NCBI GenBank assembly: GCA_037178625.1
Contig: CM074138.1
Span: 248,001-312,000 of the forward strand
DNA length: 64,000 nucleotides
Direction: 5' to 3'
Source: Skeletonema tropicum
Taxonomy: Eukaryota; Bacillariophyta; Thalassiosirophyceae; Thalassiosirales; Thalassiosiraceae
Shown: one piece after another, positions 10,687 to 21,479 of the stretch
Layout: every line of letters starts with the position of its first letter
Numbering within the stretch: the stretch's first letter is position 1
The notes under the pieces: model-generated
Database searches by the model: none
Seen by the model: the letters and a program-made list of their open reading frames with translations, nothing else
Told to the model about the DNA's origin: nothing
Translations under genes and position numbers: made by a program

Positions 10687-12523
10687 TCTATTAGCCTGTG
10701 TCATTGGGCTAGGGCACCTCGGTCTCTCTCAGGATCCCTCCCGGCAGCTCTGCTTCTCACCTTCTGGGCCTCTAACCATATCCCAGTTCAGGGATTGGCT
10801 GAACTTTCTGTCGTCTTGTACGACCTCTTTATATCACCTGGTCTCTTTATCAACCACAGACGATAGTCTCGATAATTCCCTCTTGGCTAATGTCAAACTA
10901 GGGTTGGGACAGTTCATTGAATTCTTCTGCGGTCAAGTGCTCGTTCAGCACTGCAATCTTGGCTGGGGTGACCCTGTACTTGTATAGCCTCTTGGCCCAC
11001 CACAGCTTCCGCTTGCACCTGCATATGGGAGTGGAACCGATGATATCGGGGTAAGCGACAGCTGTACCTTGGGCGCATCATTGGCGCTTGCGGATTAAAT
11101 ACAACCCCCGATTGTAGGAAGGATATCTTCATCTCGGCGCCTTTATCGGCACCATCCGACATTGCACACGCAATACTTATTCTCGCATCATTCAGCCAGC
11201 AAGCTATGTTTACGTCTACATATGATCGGGTTCCATGATGGCTTTGTTTTTCTCGCATCATTCGGCATTTATTGTCTACTCGCAACTCGATCGCATGGGA
11301 AGGAAACTTCTCCCTCTCTTCATCTCGTTCTTCATCGGACCTATCAACTTATTCGCTGTACAATTCACATTGGGTGGAGTACAGTATCGCACTCTCTGCT
11401 TCGCTTCGCTCCGCTCCTGCCTTTCTGGTGGTGGGCTCTTGCCACAATTGTCTCTATTCTTCAATCCCTATCTCGCTCGTTGTCTCGCGTTCCGGCCTTG
11501 ACATTTGTATTCTCTTCGGAGACTTTCCTCTTCCCTCTGCGTACAGCTCTCTCGCGGCTCTACCGCCTCCTGGCGCATTCAACACAATCCGCTGGATCCT
11601 CTCTGCTCGACTTGACCAACTCCAAGTCATTCCCCTAATCAATAGTACTGGGTCATCCGTGCTTGTGATGTTTCTCCGCTATATTTGTCCCGACACTCTC
11701 TTGTCATCACAATTCCTCACACCTCTCTCGACTGTCGACTCCAAGTGTTTCAATGTAGTCGTCATTCCCACTCTTAACGCCCTCCACATACTGTGATCGC
11801 AGGTGGATCGATTCTCAATCACATCATCCCCCTGTTTGTACGAGCCACAACAGCTCCCTTCTTTTTTCGCTCACATTCTCAGTCCCAACTGCCAATCGTT
11901 GAAACCGGTTTGGCGTTGTTCGGCATGTCAAACGTACATATTTCTCTTCCACTTTGACCACTCGATCGCACACAGCGCACGTGTTATCTCTCATCATTTA
12001 TATTTGTCTCTCCTCCGACGAGTGGGGGCCTTTAGCTACACTATATTCTCTCAGCATTGGGTTCAAATTGGTTGCACTTTTCTGTTCTGGTGTCTCTCCT
12101 GCGAATTGGAAGAACTAGTTCAAGGGTTGTTTCAAGATACAACTCTTCGCGACTAGCATCGTAAATATTTGGACCCTTTTCGGTGGGATGTCTCTTTAGA
12201 GTCGTCAAACACCACGCGATTCGTCCCTAGTCAGGAATTCCGGTCGGTACTCCACATGGCTGTTCGTATATAGATATAGGTGTACTGTTGGATCCGCATT
12301 GAACAGGCCATTGCAGCGTCTATTGAGTTTATGTTCATCCCGTGAGGAAAATCTGACCTTTCTCGACACAGTCTCTTGGGATAAGGTGATACGTTTGATG
12401 ATTTGATGAGGCCTCTTTATCAGCCGAGGAAGCCCTACTATTGGAATCAGACAGCCAAAGAATGGATAGTGGTTTCGGAACCCGCGCAGCTCTTCGGTCA
12501 TCATCCATCTTCCCCTAGTAGTC
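10687..12523. other. Element interior without a readable gene
   Basis: C/T-rich sequence between the gypsy LTR and the recombinase gene. Open frames of up to 174 codons occur but overlap in several frames, are rich in Ser/Leu from CT-rich DNA, and show no domain. The DIRS reverse-transcriptase core expected here is not visible. Confidence 0.5.
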
Positions 12524-13888
12524 TTGATCCAACCTTTCTGGCATGGAGCGACGAAATTTGGGTGTGTTTTCTATCATAATCATCCGGATCCGGATCTCAT
12601 CCGCATCAATGTTTTAGAGTTTTCAGCCAGGTCAAGAGCGTCTCTCCGTCATTACAGAGACATTATCGACAGGGCAACTATTGAAAGGGAAACTCGTCGA
12701 TCCACTGCGTCTAAACCGCATCGTACTCGAAAATCCAGGATCATTCACTACCTGAAGTTTTGTGAAATGGTCGATGTTAAGGATCCATGCATGGAATCGG
12801 CCCCTCTTGAGGCTCGCCATCTCCTCCTTGCATGTTATACCGTCAATCTTATCCAAGGCAATACCATCAAGTCTATTCGCATCAAGCACGCTACCCTTCG
12901 CGGATATCTCTCTGCTGCGATCGGTCTTCACAGTAATAGAAATCTACCTGCCCCAACGGACCCAATCTTCGTGAAGGAGGACTTGGTCACTCCTCTTCTG
13001 CAAGCTGTCAAGTCATACGAATCTGTCAAGAATCGGAAAGAGACGATTTACGACTCTATGCTAGCCAATATGTTGAAGTTAGTCCGTCTCCAGCAACCTC
13101 ATTCGTTAGAGTCCTCTATACTGGATTGGATTTTGCTTGGCCGCTTCACGGGGGCACGTCGCAGTGAGTGGTGTCAGGACGGTCCAGGCATCGAAATGAC
13201 CGAACCCACAATTGCTCAGGACACACCTCAACCAAAGGCATTTATAGGGGAGGATTTTCGATTCTTTGATAAGTCTGGCCATCGCATTTATAATTTGACT
13301 CCGGCTCACGTTACTGTGGTGGACGGAGTTAAGATTTGTTGGCGTTTTCAAACGAACAAGGACAATGGCCAAGTTCTTCCTTACAAACGAGATTATGAAC
13401 GTCCTTCAGTTTGTCCGGTTCTAGCAGCATTTCGTATTGCGCTTCGAGCGTCTGCTCTCAACGTCTCTGCTTCTATCCCATTAGCAGTGTACGCAGACCC
13501 TTCCTCTCCTACGGGTTATGCCCTTATCAGGGCTTCACAAGTGGCGAAATTCATTCGGGGTTCCGCTCAAACAACCTTCAACCTTAGTCCTACCGACAAA
13601 TCTCTCCTTAACTGGACGTGTCATTCTATTCGTGTCACGGCAGCGAATATTCTTCACAGGGCCAATATGTCCGATTCCTACATCCAAACCCGCCTTCGCT
13701 GGAAAAGCAACACATTCCTGATGTATCTCCGCAATTCATTCTACTCGGCAGATCAACATACTGCTGCAATGCAGATATCTAATATCAATCTCCCTCCTCT
13801 GCCTACTACGGACGGCAAACGCTATCGAGATCCCGAACCTCATGAGCTGGCTTATACCAAACACTCTGCTCTAACCCGAGCGGAATGA
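12524..13888 (+). CDS. Tyrosine recombinase (integrase) of a DIRS/Crypton-like element
   Basis: The frame of 454 codons contains the catalytic signature of phage-integrase-type recombinases: the first arginine in TGARRSEW (R212/R213), the H-x-x-R box HSIR (H367, R370), then LRWKSNTFLMYLR, which supplies the Trp (W393) often replacing the second His and the candidate nucleophile Y401. An N-terminal SAM-like core-binding region (about 80-190) precedes it. The enzyme would cut and rejoin the element's circular form and target through a 3'-phosphotyrosine bond. The first ATG is used here, but MVDVKDP near residue 82 is a possible later start. It is intact and uses the same strand as the flanking repeats. 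Family placement rests on motifs, not on a search. Confidence 0.85.
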   Translation: MIQPFWHGATKFGCVFYHNHPDPDLIRINVLEFSARSRASLRHYRDIIDRATIERETRRSTASKPHRTRKSRIIHYLKFCEMVDVKDPCMESAPLEARHLLLACYTVNLIQGNTIKSIRIKHATLRGYLSAAIGLHSNRNLPAPTDPIFVKEDLVTPLLQAVKSYESVKNRKETIYDSMLANMLKLVRLQQPHSLESSILDWILLGRFTGARRSEWCQDGPGIEMTEPTIAQDTPQPKAFIGEDFRFFDKSGHRIYNLTPAHVTVVDGVKICWRFQTNKDNGQVLPYKRDYERPSVCPVLAAFRIALRASALNVSASIPLAVYADPSSPTGYALIRASQVAKFIRGSAQTTFNLSPTDKSLLNWTCHSIRVTAANILHRANMSDSYIQTRLRWKSNTFLMYLRNSFYSADQHTAAMQISNINLPPLPTTDGKRYRDPEPHELAYTKHSALTRAE

Positions 13889-14022
13889 GGTGCGCTTCTT
13901 TTTTTACACCATGTTCCTCTGTGTGGTCATTTCACGCCTATTCCCTACGTTCATTCGTCGTCTTTGTGTTGACACGAAGTATTCGACATTCTTCACACCT
14001 CGTGTCATCACATCTCTCATGG

Positions 14023-14618
14023 TGGCTGACACTGCCGAATTTACTTCGGCTTTCGAGGCTGGGTCCAAACTTAGAGTAGTTTGTACCTGATTACTAGAGA
14101 CATCTTTGCATACACATAACGTAGTCTGCAATAAGCAGCTCTAGTACCTCTTTTTCTAGCGTGACAGACCACACAGGAGGACCAAGGCGCGACGCCGGTT
14201 TTCCGCAGGAAAATCACAGGTAGACTTGGCCCGCACGAAATCGGATCTCGTCACACCTGTCTTTCTCCTTCTCTTTCTTCCGGCTTCTCGCATCGCTCTG
14301 GTCGTTAGGGACAGACAGAAGGGATGTTGAGAGAGAGAGAACAGCCATGGACATTGTTCATCAAGCACCAATATCGTGTAGAACAATCCTATAGCTGTTC
14401 ATCTTTTTTTTTCCCACCCACCCGACCCGGCTGACACTGCCGAATTTACTTCGGCTTTCGAGGCTGGGTCCAAACTTAGAGTAGTTTGTACCTGATTACT
14501 AGAGACATCTTTGCATACACATAACGTAGTCTGCAATAAGCAGCTCTAGTACCTCTTTTTCTAGCGTGACAGACCACACAGGAGGACCAAGGCGCGACGC
14601 CGGTTTTCCGCAGGAAAA
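14023..14618 (+). repeat. Right A-B-A repeat block of the recombinase element
   Basis: Three adjoining parts: A at 14023-14213 (GGCTGACACTGCCG to GCAGGAAAA), B at 14214-14410, a C-rich spacer of about 17 bp, and a second A at 14428-14618. The two A copies look identical base for base. The direct A|B join at 14213/14214 is what a circularised element would show (right end joined to left end). Confidence 0.85.
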
Positions 14619-14873
14619 AGCCTCCAGTTCGCAAATTTTTTTTCTTCGAACTCGCAACTCCGAACTCACAAGTTCCACATGGGAGTACCTTTTCACATGG
14701 ACTCTCAACTACAAATGCCGTTATCTCGAAATTTGATGCCGACACCAGTTCGCAGTTCGAGTTCGAGCAAACAAAATCACAGCCTAAGTACAACATGCAG
14801 GCGTATGCAGTCAATGCAGTCTTCCTCCTCTTCATCTTCTGGAACCGAAGAGGTGAAATGTCTTCTCTATCTA

Positions 14874-15219
14874 CTCCCTCTGTCCCCAAAAAAGTGTCCA
14901 TCTGACCTTTTTTGGCTAAAATATCATCAATTTTCGTCGAGAAATTTGCTATCGCACACCGTTGGAAAAATAATTTCACGGCGGTTACGATTAAATAGAG
15001 GTTGGAGGTTGTTAATTAAGCGGATATTTGTGATGCTATTGTGATAGAAGACGTTAAATTAACCTTAAATGTAATACTATAGAATGAAAAACTGATGTGG
15101 GAGAGGGCCTCTCGGACATTTTGTGTAGGACTTCACGTAGGAATAAGTAGTCAATTGGTATACTTTTTATGGGACTACGATTAACTTCAAATGGACACTT
15201 TTTTTTGGGACAGAGGAAA
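14874..15219. mobile_element. Stowaway-like (Tc1/mariner) MITE
   Basis: The left end CTCCCTCTGTCCCCAAAAAA is mirrored at the right by TTTTTTTTGGGACAGAGG; both are flanked by TA (14872-14873 and 15220-15221). The 346-bp interior has no gene. The paralogous spacer at about 16905-16920 shows the uninterrupted site (TCTTCTCTAGAGATAATTATTG), so the insertion happened after the spacer was duplicated. Confidence 0.85.
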
Positions 15220-15517
15220 TAATTATTGACGTGTGCACTGTCACAATAATTAGAATTGATGTCATCGGCCCAAAAATTACGTGTGTGCTTCAAGTCAAAG
15301 CGGTACTCCAGGAATCGGAGTCAATTTGCATTTTAGCACATTTCAAGAGGAGCTGGAACTGGAATCATACTAATACTTATGGGCTCTAGCTCTCCATATC
15401 CGTGGTATTTGTCGAATTATGAAATAAATATAATATGATGCTAAAGTGTTACTCTGTTACAATTGACTTCTATCCCTGCTACGGAAGCCACATTCACATA
15501 CATTTACAGCGACTATT

Positions 15518-16699
15518 CTACTGCAGTCTCCTAATACCTCTAGTTTTGTTCAATCTTGGACGGACGTAGAGGTTGTTGTTCTTGTTCTCCAATCCATCCA
15601 TAAGGTAAGCTGCATCTGTATGCATGAGCAACATCGTACGCAAGGCTGGCCCCTGTTCGGGATCCTTAGGGGAGATAGAGGTGACGTTGTGATACACTTG
15701 ATTGTCTCGAAACCAAAGAGCATCTCCAGGTTGCAAAATCTTGTCTTGTAAGATAGGACGCTCGCCTCGAATGTCCTCATAGAGCTCCGACCAGGCTCCT
15801 GAGACATTCTTGCGTTCCAAGCAGACAAGCGCTGCCTCATCTGCACCATCCGTATGAATCCCCTGTTCGGTAACATCGCCATTCTTGCGCTCTTCACGGG
15901 TGGTTTGGATCTGGATGAGCATGATAGTTCCATGCTTGTGATTGAATTTGCGCTTGTGCATTTCGAGCAACTTGACCATAGGAGCCGAAGTAATGACCTC
16001 ATCAGACAAGAGGTTGTAGTATCGCCTGTTTCCGCCTTGTAAGGGGTTCCCATTGTATGATTTGGATTGAATGAAATAGTTTTGCGAGAGCTTGCGAAAT
16101 GTTCCTGTCTTGTCGAGCATCACGTAACAGATACTTTTAGTTCTTGATTGAACTGAAGGATCTGGGCCCAAAGACTGGGAGAGACGGATCAGTTCAGCAG
16201 TTTCGCTTGGAGTCAAAGCCTCTCGAGTTAGCCAGTGGGTTTCCTCCTTCTTTTTGTCTCGTCCAAGAAGTTCGAACTCAGCCGCATCTTGGGGCATCGT
16301 TGGCTCAGCCTTTTGGTCGCCAACTGCCTTGTTCATGCGAATCAAGAGTTGATCATTATTCTGGTCATCAGGCTCCCTTGCTCTTGACTGAAGAAAGTCC
16401 AGTAGTCTAGCAATTGCGTCAGGCACTGTGCTCTCGACATACTCAAACGGAGGGAGGTTCAACTTTCTGATGCCAGATCTTTGCATTAATATCTGTCGAA
16501 AGGATATTGACTCCTCTCTATCTTTTGTCTCATGTTTGTGGACGTTTCCCTCTTCAACAAGCTTGTCAAGTTCGGCTGGGGCAGCTCCAAAACCGATTAG
16601 AAGCGCGTAGAATTGATGTTCAGGAAGTTCAGGAATGTGAGTAAATCCCATTTCTTCGAGATCATCTTTGCACTTATTGAGGAGGAAGTTCATTTTCAA
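15518..16699 (-). CDS. 2-oxoglutarate/Fe(II) dioxygenase, chimeric member of the tandem family
   Basis: This is a single-exon gene of 393 residues. Residues 1-100 match the N-terminus of the four neighbours to the right. Residues about 118-147 are a vestige of their catalytic strand in which the iron-binding His is missing (PTMPQDAAEF against their PTPEGIHQDATE). A different, complete jelly-roll follows (about 160-362): GIHTDGADEAALVCL supplies the HxD pair (H282, D284), VYHNVT the distal His (H337) and LRTMLLM the 2-oxoglutarate-binding Arg (R354). This pattern fits the Pfam 2OG-Fe dioxygenase family that includes bacterial amino-acid hydroxylases; the substrate is unknown. No signal peptide is seen, so it is likely cytosolic. 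A CCAAT box lies 108 bp upstream of the ATG. Confidence 0.8.
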   Translation of the reverse strand: MKMNFLLNKCKDDLEEMGFTHIPELPEHQFYALLIGFGAAPAELDKLVEEGNVHKHETKDREESISFRQILMQRSGIRKLNLPPFEYVESTVPDAIARLLDFLQSRAREPDDQNNDQLLIRMNKAVGDQKAEPTMPQDAAEFELLGRDKKKEETHWLTREALTPSETAELIRLSQSLGPDPSVQSRTKSICYVMLDKTGTFRKLSQNYFIQSKSYNGNPLQGGNRRYYNLLSDEVITSAPMVKLLEMHKRKFNHKHGTIMLIQIQTTREERKNGDVTEQGIHTDGADEAALVCLERKNVSGAWSELYEDIRGERPILQDKILQPGDALWFRDNQVYHNVTSISPKDPEQGPALRTMLLMHTDAAYLMDGLENKNNNLYVRPRLNKTRGIRRLQ

Positions 16700-16806
16700 C
16701 TTAAATTTGAAGTGGTGTGCTGGTTGTAGCTGTGTGTCAGAGTTGGCGTTTTTGTAATCGTAATATTATGAGAATGAGAATAGCTCATTGAGTGGGTAGC
16801 TGGTCC

Positions 16807-16811
16807 ATTGG
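16807..16811 (-). promoter_or_regulatory. CCAAT box upstream of dioxygenase copy 1
   Basis: Reads GAGCCAATGGACC on the minus strand, 108 bp before the ATG. The same box sits at exactly the same distance in copies 2 (18836-18840), 3 (20769-20773) and 4 (22703-22707) and is missing in copy 5. A role as an NF-Y-type site is inference. Confidence 0.4.
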
Positions 16812-17612
16812 CTCAGCAGCGCTAAGTACAACATGCATGCGTATGCAGTCAATGCAGTCTTCCTCCTGCCTCTTCATCTTCTGGAACCGAAGAGGTGAAA
16901 GTCTTCTCTAGAGATAATTATTGACGTGTGCACTGTGACAATACTTAGAATTGATGTCATCGGCCCAAAAATTACGTGTGTGCTTCAAGTCAAAGCGGTA
17001 CTCCAGGAATCGGAGTCAATTTGCATTTTAGCACATTTCAAGAGTCTCTCTATGGTACTCTGTTTACTTCGAGTTAATCAAACGACAGAGTATTTAGGTT
17101 ATTCCATTCTAGCGAAATAGCTAGGTAGTGAAACCTTTCAGCAAACATTATTCGTCCATCCTTTCTCCCTGGAGCAGCAAAAGCGTCTCACAAGTCACAT
17201 GTCAAACGAACCGACCACATCCAAACTCGACCATATCCGACCACATCCGACCCACATCACAGTACAAACACAGAGAAAATGAATCAAGATCAAGGGCAGG
17301 CACTTCCAAACTATTGGAACTGGAGCTGGAGCTGGAGCTGGAGCTGGAGCTGGAACTGGAATCATACTAATACTTATGGGCTCTAGCTCTCCATATCCGT
17401 GGTATTTGTCGAATTATGAAATAAACATAATATGATGCTAAAGTGTTACTCTGTTACAATTGACTTCTATCCCACCAATAATGCTCTACCTTTACCCTTC
17501 CTCTTCTCTCAACACTAAGACTAGTATTTTACAGCACAACACTAGATCTAGACTCTGGGACGTGTAAACGTTATACCGTCGTAGGCAAAGTCGTAGACAC
17601 GTAGAGTCAAAG

Positions 17613-18728
17613 TTAGACAATGCTCTCTTCCTTGCCATTTACCATCATAACGTCATCGCCACTGGACAAGGGCTTACGCACAAAGTTGACAATGACGTCA
17701 CGGTGGCTTGGCTCATTCTTGTCTTGGGAGAAGAACTCACGCACTTCGTGCTTCACTTTCCTGTCATTGAACAGGATTGTCTCCCAAGGAGACTCTAATG
17801 CTTTGTTGAAAAGGCACTTGTCCCAGGAAAATCCATTCAAGTTAGAGTTAGAATCGTCATCAATGTCAATCTCACCAAAAGATTGAGACTTGTAAGTGCC
17901 AGTTGGCTGATCAAGTGTCCAGATTCTGCTCTCGCCACCGTGGTCCCTCGCAACGTTGTCACGTCCAATGAGTGTGACACTCGAGATTTCAGTCGCATCT
18001 TGATGAATACCCTCAGGAGTTGGCTCTGCCTTGAGGTCGACGTCAACTGCCTTGTTCACACGAATCAAGACTTGATCATTAATAGTGACCTTTGACTCAG
18101 TGTTGAGAGTATTATTCTGGTCATCATGCTCCCTTGGCTGAAGAAAGTCCAAGAGTCTAGCAATTGCGTCAGGCACTGTGCTTTCAACGTACTCAAATGG
18201 AGGGAGGTTCCACTTTCGGATGCCAGATCTTTTCACTCCTCCTGTCTCAGAAACAATTTCCTCGGTGGAGAGATTAGTGACACTTTCAGCTCTTGCCAAG
18301 GCCAAAGAAAGCCTTCTCCTTGTTGGTAGAGCCGCCTGAGCTTGAGACTGAGACGACGAGAGAGAGTTGCCAGACACAGAACGTCCAAGTCCAATTGAAC
18401 TGGCATCATCATCTGTATCTGTATCAGTCAAGCCTGGCACCGAGGAGGATTTCTTCGCATCATCCTCCTCTTCGTCTTCCGCTTCGGCCTCGGCTACGAT
18501 CTCCTCGTTCAGCAAAACTCGATGCATTGAAACCTGTCGAAAGGACATTGACTCCTCTCTGTCTCTCATCACATGTTTGTGGACGCTTCCCTCTTCAAGC
18601 CTGTCAAGATCGGCTGGGGCAGCTCCAAAATCGATTAGAAGCGCGTAGAATTGATGACCAGGAATGTGAGTAAATCCCTTTTCTTCGAGATCATCTTTGC
18701 ACTTATTGAGGAGGAAGTTCATTTTCAA
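17613..18728 (-). CDS. 2OG-Fe(II) dioxygenase-like protein, array copy 2
   Basis: The protein has 371 residues from one exon. The N-terminal region (1-70) is shared with the whole family. An acidic, Ser-rich insert follows (about 71-165), then RSGIRKWNLPPFEYVEST and a C-terminal dioxygenase core. The iron ligands are H242 and D244 in PEGIHQDATE and H327 in RKVKHEVREF; the likely 2OG Arg is R343 in HRDVIVNF. The segment VTLIGRDNVARDHGGESRIW is typical of the bacterial amino-acid hydroxylase group. It differs from copies 3 and 4 at one residue I noticed (D40 in place of E). The spacing and a CCAAT box 108 bp upstream are conserved. Substrate not deducible. Confidence 0.75.
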   Translation of the reverse strand: MKMNFLLNKCKDDLEEKGFTHIPGHQFYALLIDFGAAPADLDRLEEGSVHKHVMRDREESMSFRQVSMHRVLLNEEIVAEAEAEDEEEDDAKKSSSVPGLTDTDTDDDASSIGLGRSVSGNSLSSSQSQAQAALPTRRRLSLALARAESVTNLSTEEIVSETGGVKRSGIRKWNLPPFEYVESTVPDAIARLLDFLQPREHDDQNNTLNTESKVTINDQVLIRVNKAVDVDLKAEPTPEGIHQDATEISSVTLIGRDNVARDHGGESRIWTLDQPTGTYKSQSFGEIDIDDDSNSNLNGFSWDKCLFNKALESPWETILFNDRKVKHEVREFFSQDKNEPSHRDVIVNFVRKPLSSGDDVMMVNGKEESIV

Positions 18729-19545
18729 CTTAAACTTGAAGTGGTGTGCTGGTTGTAGCTGTGTGTCAGAGTTGGCGTTTTTGTAATAGTAATATTATGA
18801 GAATGAGAATAGCTCATTGAGTGGGTAGCTGGTCCATTGGCTCAGCAGCGCTAAGTACAACATGCATGCGTATGGTCACAATACTTAGAATTGATGTCAT
18901 CGGCCCAAAAATTACGTGTGTGCTTCAAGTCAAAGCGGTACCCCAGGAATCGGAGTCAATTTGCATTTTAGCACATTTCAAGAGTCTCTCTATGGTACTC
19001 TGTTTACATTACTTCGAGTTAATCAAACGACAGAGTATTCAGGTTATTCCATTCTAGCGAAATAGCTAGGTAGTGAAACCTTTCGGCTAACATTATTCGT
19101 CCATCCTTTCTCCCTGGAGCAGCAAAAGCGTCTCACAAGTCACATGTCAAACGAACCGACCACATCCAAACTCGACCATATCCGACCACATCCAACCCAC
19201 ATCACAGTACAATCACAGAGAAAATGAATCAAGATCAAGGGCAGGCACTTCCAAACTATTGGAACTGGAGCTGGAGCTGGAGCTGGAACTGGAATCATAC
19301 TAATACTTAGGGGCTCTAGCTCTCCATATCCGTGGTATTTGTCGAATTATGAAATAAACATAATATGATGCTAAAGTGTTACTCTGTTACAATTGACTTC
19401 TATCCTACCAATGATGCTCTACCTTTACCCTTCCTCTTCTCTCAACACTAAGACTAGTATTTTACAGCACAACACTAGATCTAGACTCTGGGACGTGTAA
19501 ACGTTATACCGTCGTAGGCAAAGTCGTAGACACGTAGAGTCAAAG

Positions 19546-20661
19546 TTAGACAATGCTCTCTTCCTTGCCATTTACCATCATAACGTCATCGCCACTGGAC
19601 AAGGGCTTACGCACAAAGTTGACAATGACGTCACGGTGGCTTGGCTCATTCTTGTCTTGAGAGAAGAACTCACGCACTTCGTGCTTCACTTTCCTGTCAT
19701 TGAACAGGATTGTCTCCCAAGGAGACTCTAATGCCTTGTTGAAAAGGCACTTGTCCCAGGAAAATCCATTCAAGTTAGAGTTAGAATCGTCATCAATGTC
19801 AATCTCACCAAAAGATTGAGACTTGTAAGTGCCAGTTGGCTGATCAAGTGTCCAGATTCTGCTCTCGCCACCGTGGTCCCTCGCAACGTTGTCACGTCCA
19901 ATGAGTGTGACACTCGAGATTTCAGTCGCATCTTGATGAATACCCTCAGGAGTTGGCTCTGCCTTGAGGTCGACGTCAACTGCCTTGTTCACACGAATCA
20001 AGACTTGATCATTAATAGTGACCTTTGACTCAGTGTTGAGAGTATTATTCTGGTCATCATGCTCCCTTGGCTGAAGAAAGTCCAAGAGTCTAGCAATTGC
20101 GTCAGGCACTGTGCTTTCAACGTACTCAAATGGAGGGAGGTTCCACTTTCGGATGCCAGATCTTTTCACTCCTCCTGTCTCAGAAACAATTTCCTCGGTG
20201 GAGAGATTAGTGACACTTTCAGCTCTTGCCAAGGCCAAAGAAAGCCTTCTCCTTGTTGGTAGAGCCGCCTGAGCTTGAGACTGAGACGACGAGAGAGAGT
20301 TGCCAGACACAGAACGTCCAAGTCCAATTGAACTGGCATCATCATCTGTATCTGTATCAGTCAAGCCTGGCACCGAGGAGGATTTCTTCGCATCATCCTC
20401 CTCTTCGTCTTCCGCTTCGGCCTCGGCTACGATCTCCTCGTTCAGCAAAACTCGATGCATTGAAACCTGTCGAAAGGACATTGACTCCTCTCTGTCTCTC
20501 ATCACATGTTTGTGGACGCTTCCCTCTTCAAGCCTGTCAAGTTCGGCTGGGGCAGCTCCAAAATCGATTAGAAGCGCGTAGAATTGATGACCAGGAATGT
20601 GAGTAAATCCCTTTTCTTCGAGATCATCTTTGCACTTATTGAGGAGGAAGTTCATTTTCAA
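19546..20661 (-). CDS. 2OG-Fe(II) dioxygenase-like protein, array copy 3
   Basis: The protein is identical to copy 4 over all 371 residues, with H242, D244, H327 and R343 kept. The start-to-start distance to copy 2 is 1933 bp and to copy 4 is 1934 bp, so each unit includes gene, promoter and downstream region. The flanking spacer carries a shorter GGAGCT run than the spacer of copy 2. The near-identity points to very recent duplication or ongoing gene conversion. Confidence 0.75.
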   Translation of the reverse strand: MKMNFLLNKCKDDLEEKGFTHIPGHQFYALLIDFGAAPAELDRLEEGSVHKHVMRDREESMSFRQVSMHRVLLNEEIVAEAEAEDEEEDDAKKSSSVPGLTDTDTDDDASSIGLGRSVSGNSLSSSQSQAQAALPTRRRLSLALARAESVTNLSTEEIVSETGGVKRSGIRKWNLPPFEYVESTVPDAIARLLDFLQPREHDDQNNTLNTESKVTINDQVLIRVNKAVDVDLKAEPTPEGIHQDATEISSVTLIGRDNVARDHGGESRIWTLDQPTGTYKSQSFGEIDIDDDSNSNLNGFSWDKCLFNKALESPWETILFNDRKVKHEVREFFSQDKNEPSHRDVIVNFVRKPLSSGDDVMMVNGKEESIV

Positions 20662-21479
20662 CTTAAACTTGAAGTGGTGTGCTGGTTGTAGCTGTGTGTC
20701 AGAGTTGGCGTTTTTGTAATAGTAATATTATGAGAATGAGAATAGCTCATTGAGTGGGTAGCTGGTCCATTGGCTCAGCAGCGCTAAGTACAACATGCAT
20801 GCGTATGGTCACAATACTTAGAGAATTGATGTCATCGGCCCAAAAATTACGTGTGTGCTTCAAGTCAAAGCGGTACTCCAGGAATCGGAGTCAATTTGCA
20901 TTTTAGCACATTTCAAGAGTCTCTCTATGGTACTCTGTTTACATTACTTCGAGTTAATCAAACGACAGAGTATTCAGGTTATTCCATTCTAGCGAAATAG
21001 CTAGGTAGTGAAACCTTTCGGCTAACATTATTCGTCCATCCTTTCTCCCTGGAGCAGCAAAGCGTCTCACAAGTCACATGTCAAACGAACCGACCACATC
21101 CAAACTCGACCATATCCGACCACATCCAACCCACATCACAGTACAATCACAGAGAAAATGAATCAAGATCAAGGGCAGGCACTTCCAAACTATTGGAACT
21201 GGAGCTGGAGCTGGAGCTGGAACTGGAATCATACTAATACTTAGGGGCTCTAGCTCTCCATATCCGTGGTATTTGTCGAATTATGAAATAAACATAATAT
21301 GATGCTAAAGTGTTACTCTGTTACAATTGACTTCTATCCTACCAATGATGCTCTACCTTTACCCTTCCTCTTCTCTCAACACTAAGACTAGTATTTTACA
21401 GCACAACACTAGATCTAGACTCTGGGACGTGTAAACGTTACACCGTCGTAGGCAAAGTCGTAGACACGTAGAGTCAAAG

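Larger units (their letters stand above)
7222..14618 (+). mobile_element. DIRS/Ngaro-like tyrosine-recombinase element with split direct repeats
   Basis: Call the repeat at 7222-7412 'B' and the one at 14023-14213 'A'. The left end carries B alone; the right end carries A, then B (14214-14410), then a second A (14428-14618). A left B with right A-B-A is the split-direct-repeat layout known from PAT- and Ngaro-type DIRS elements, which move through a circular intermediate joined by a tyrosine recombinase. The recombinase gene (12524-13888) lies just inside the right repeats, where such elements carry it. No reverse transcriptase is readable in the interior, and a gypsy-type fragment with LTR lies inside (9782-10686), so this copy is probably non-autonomous or decayed. 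A Crypton-like DNA element with odd ends is the alternative. Confidence 0.6.

Noticed and set aside
17685..17705. TGACGTCA palindrome, like the CO2/cAMP-responsive element known from diatoms
   Set aside because: It lies inside the coding sequence of each array copy, not upstream, so it most likely reflects codons.
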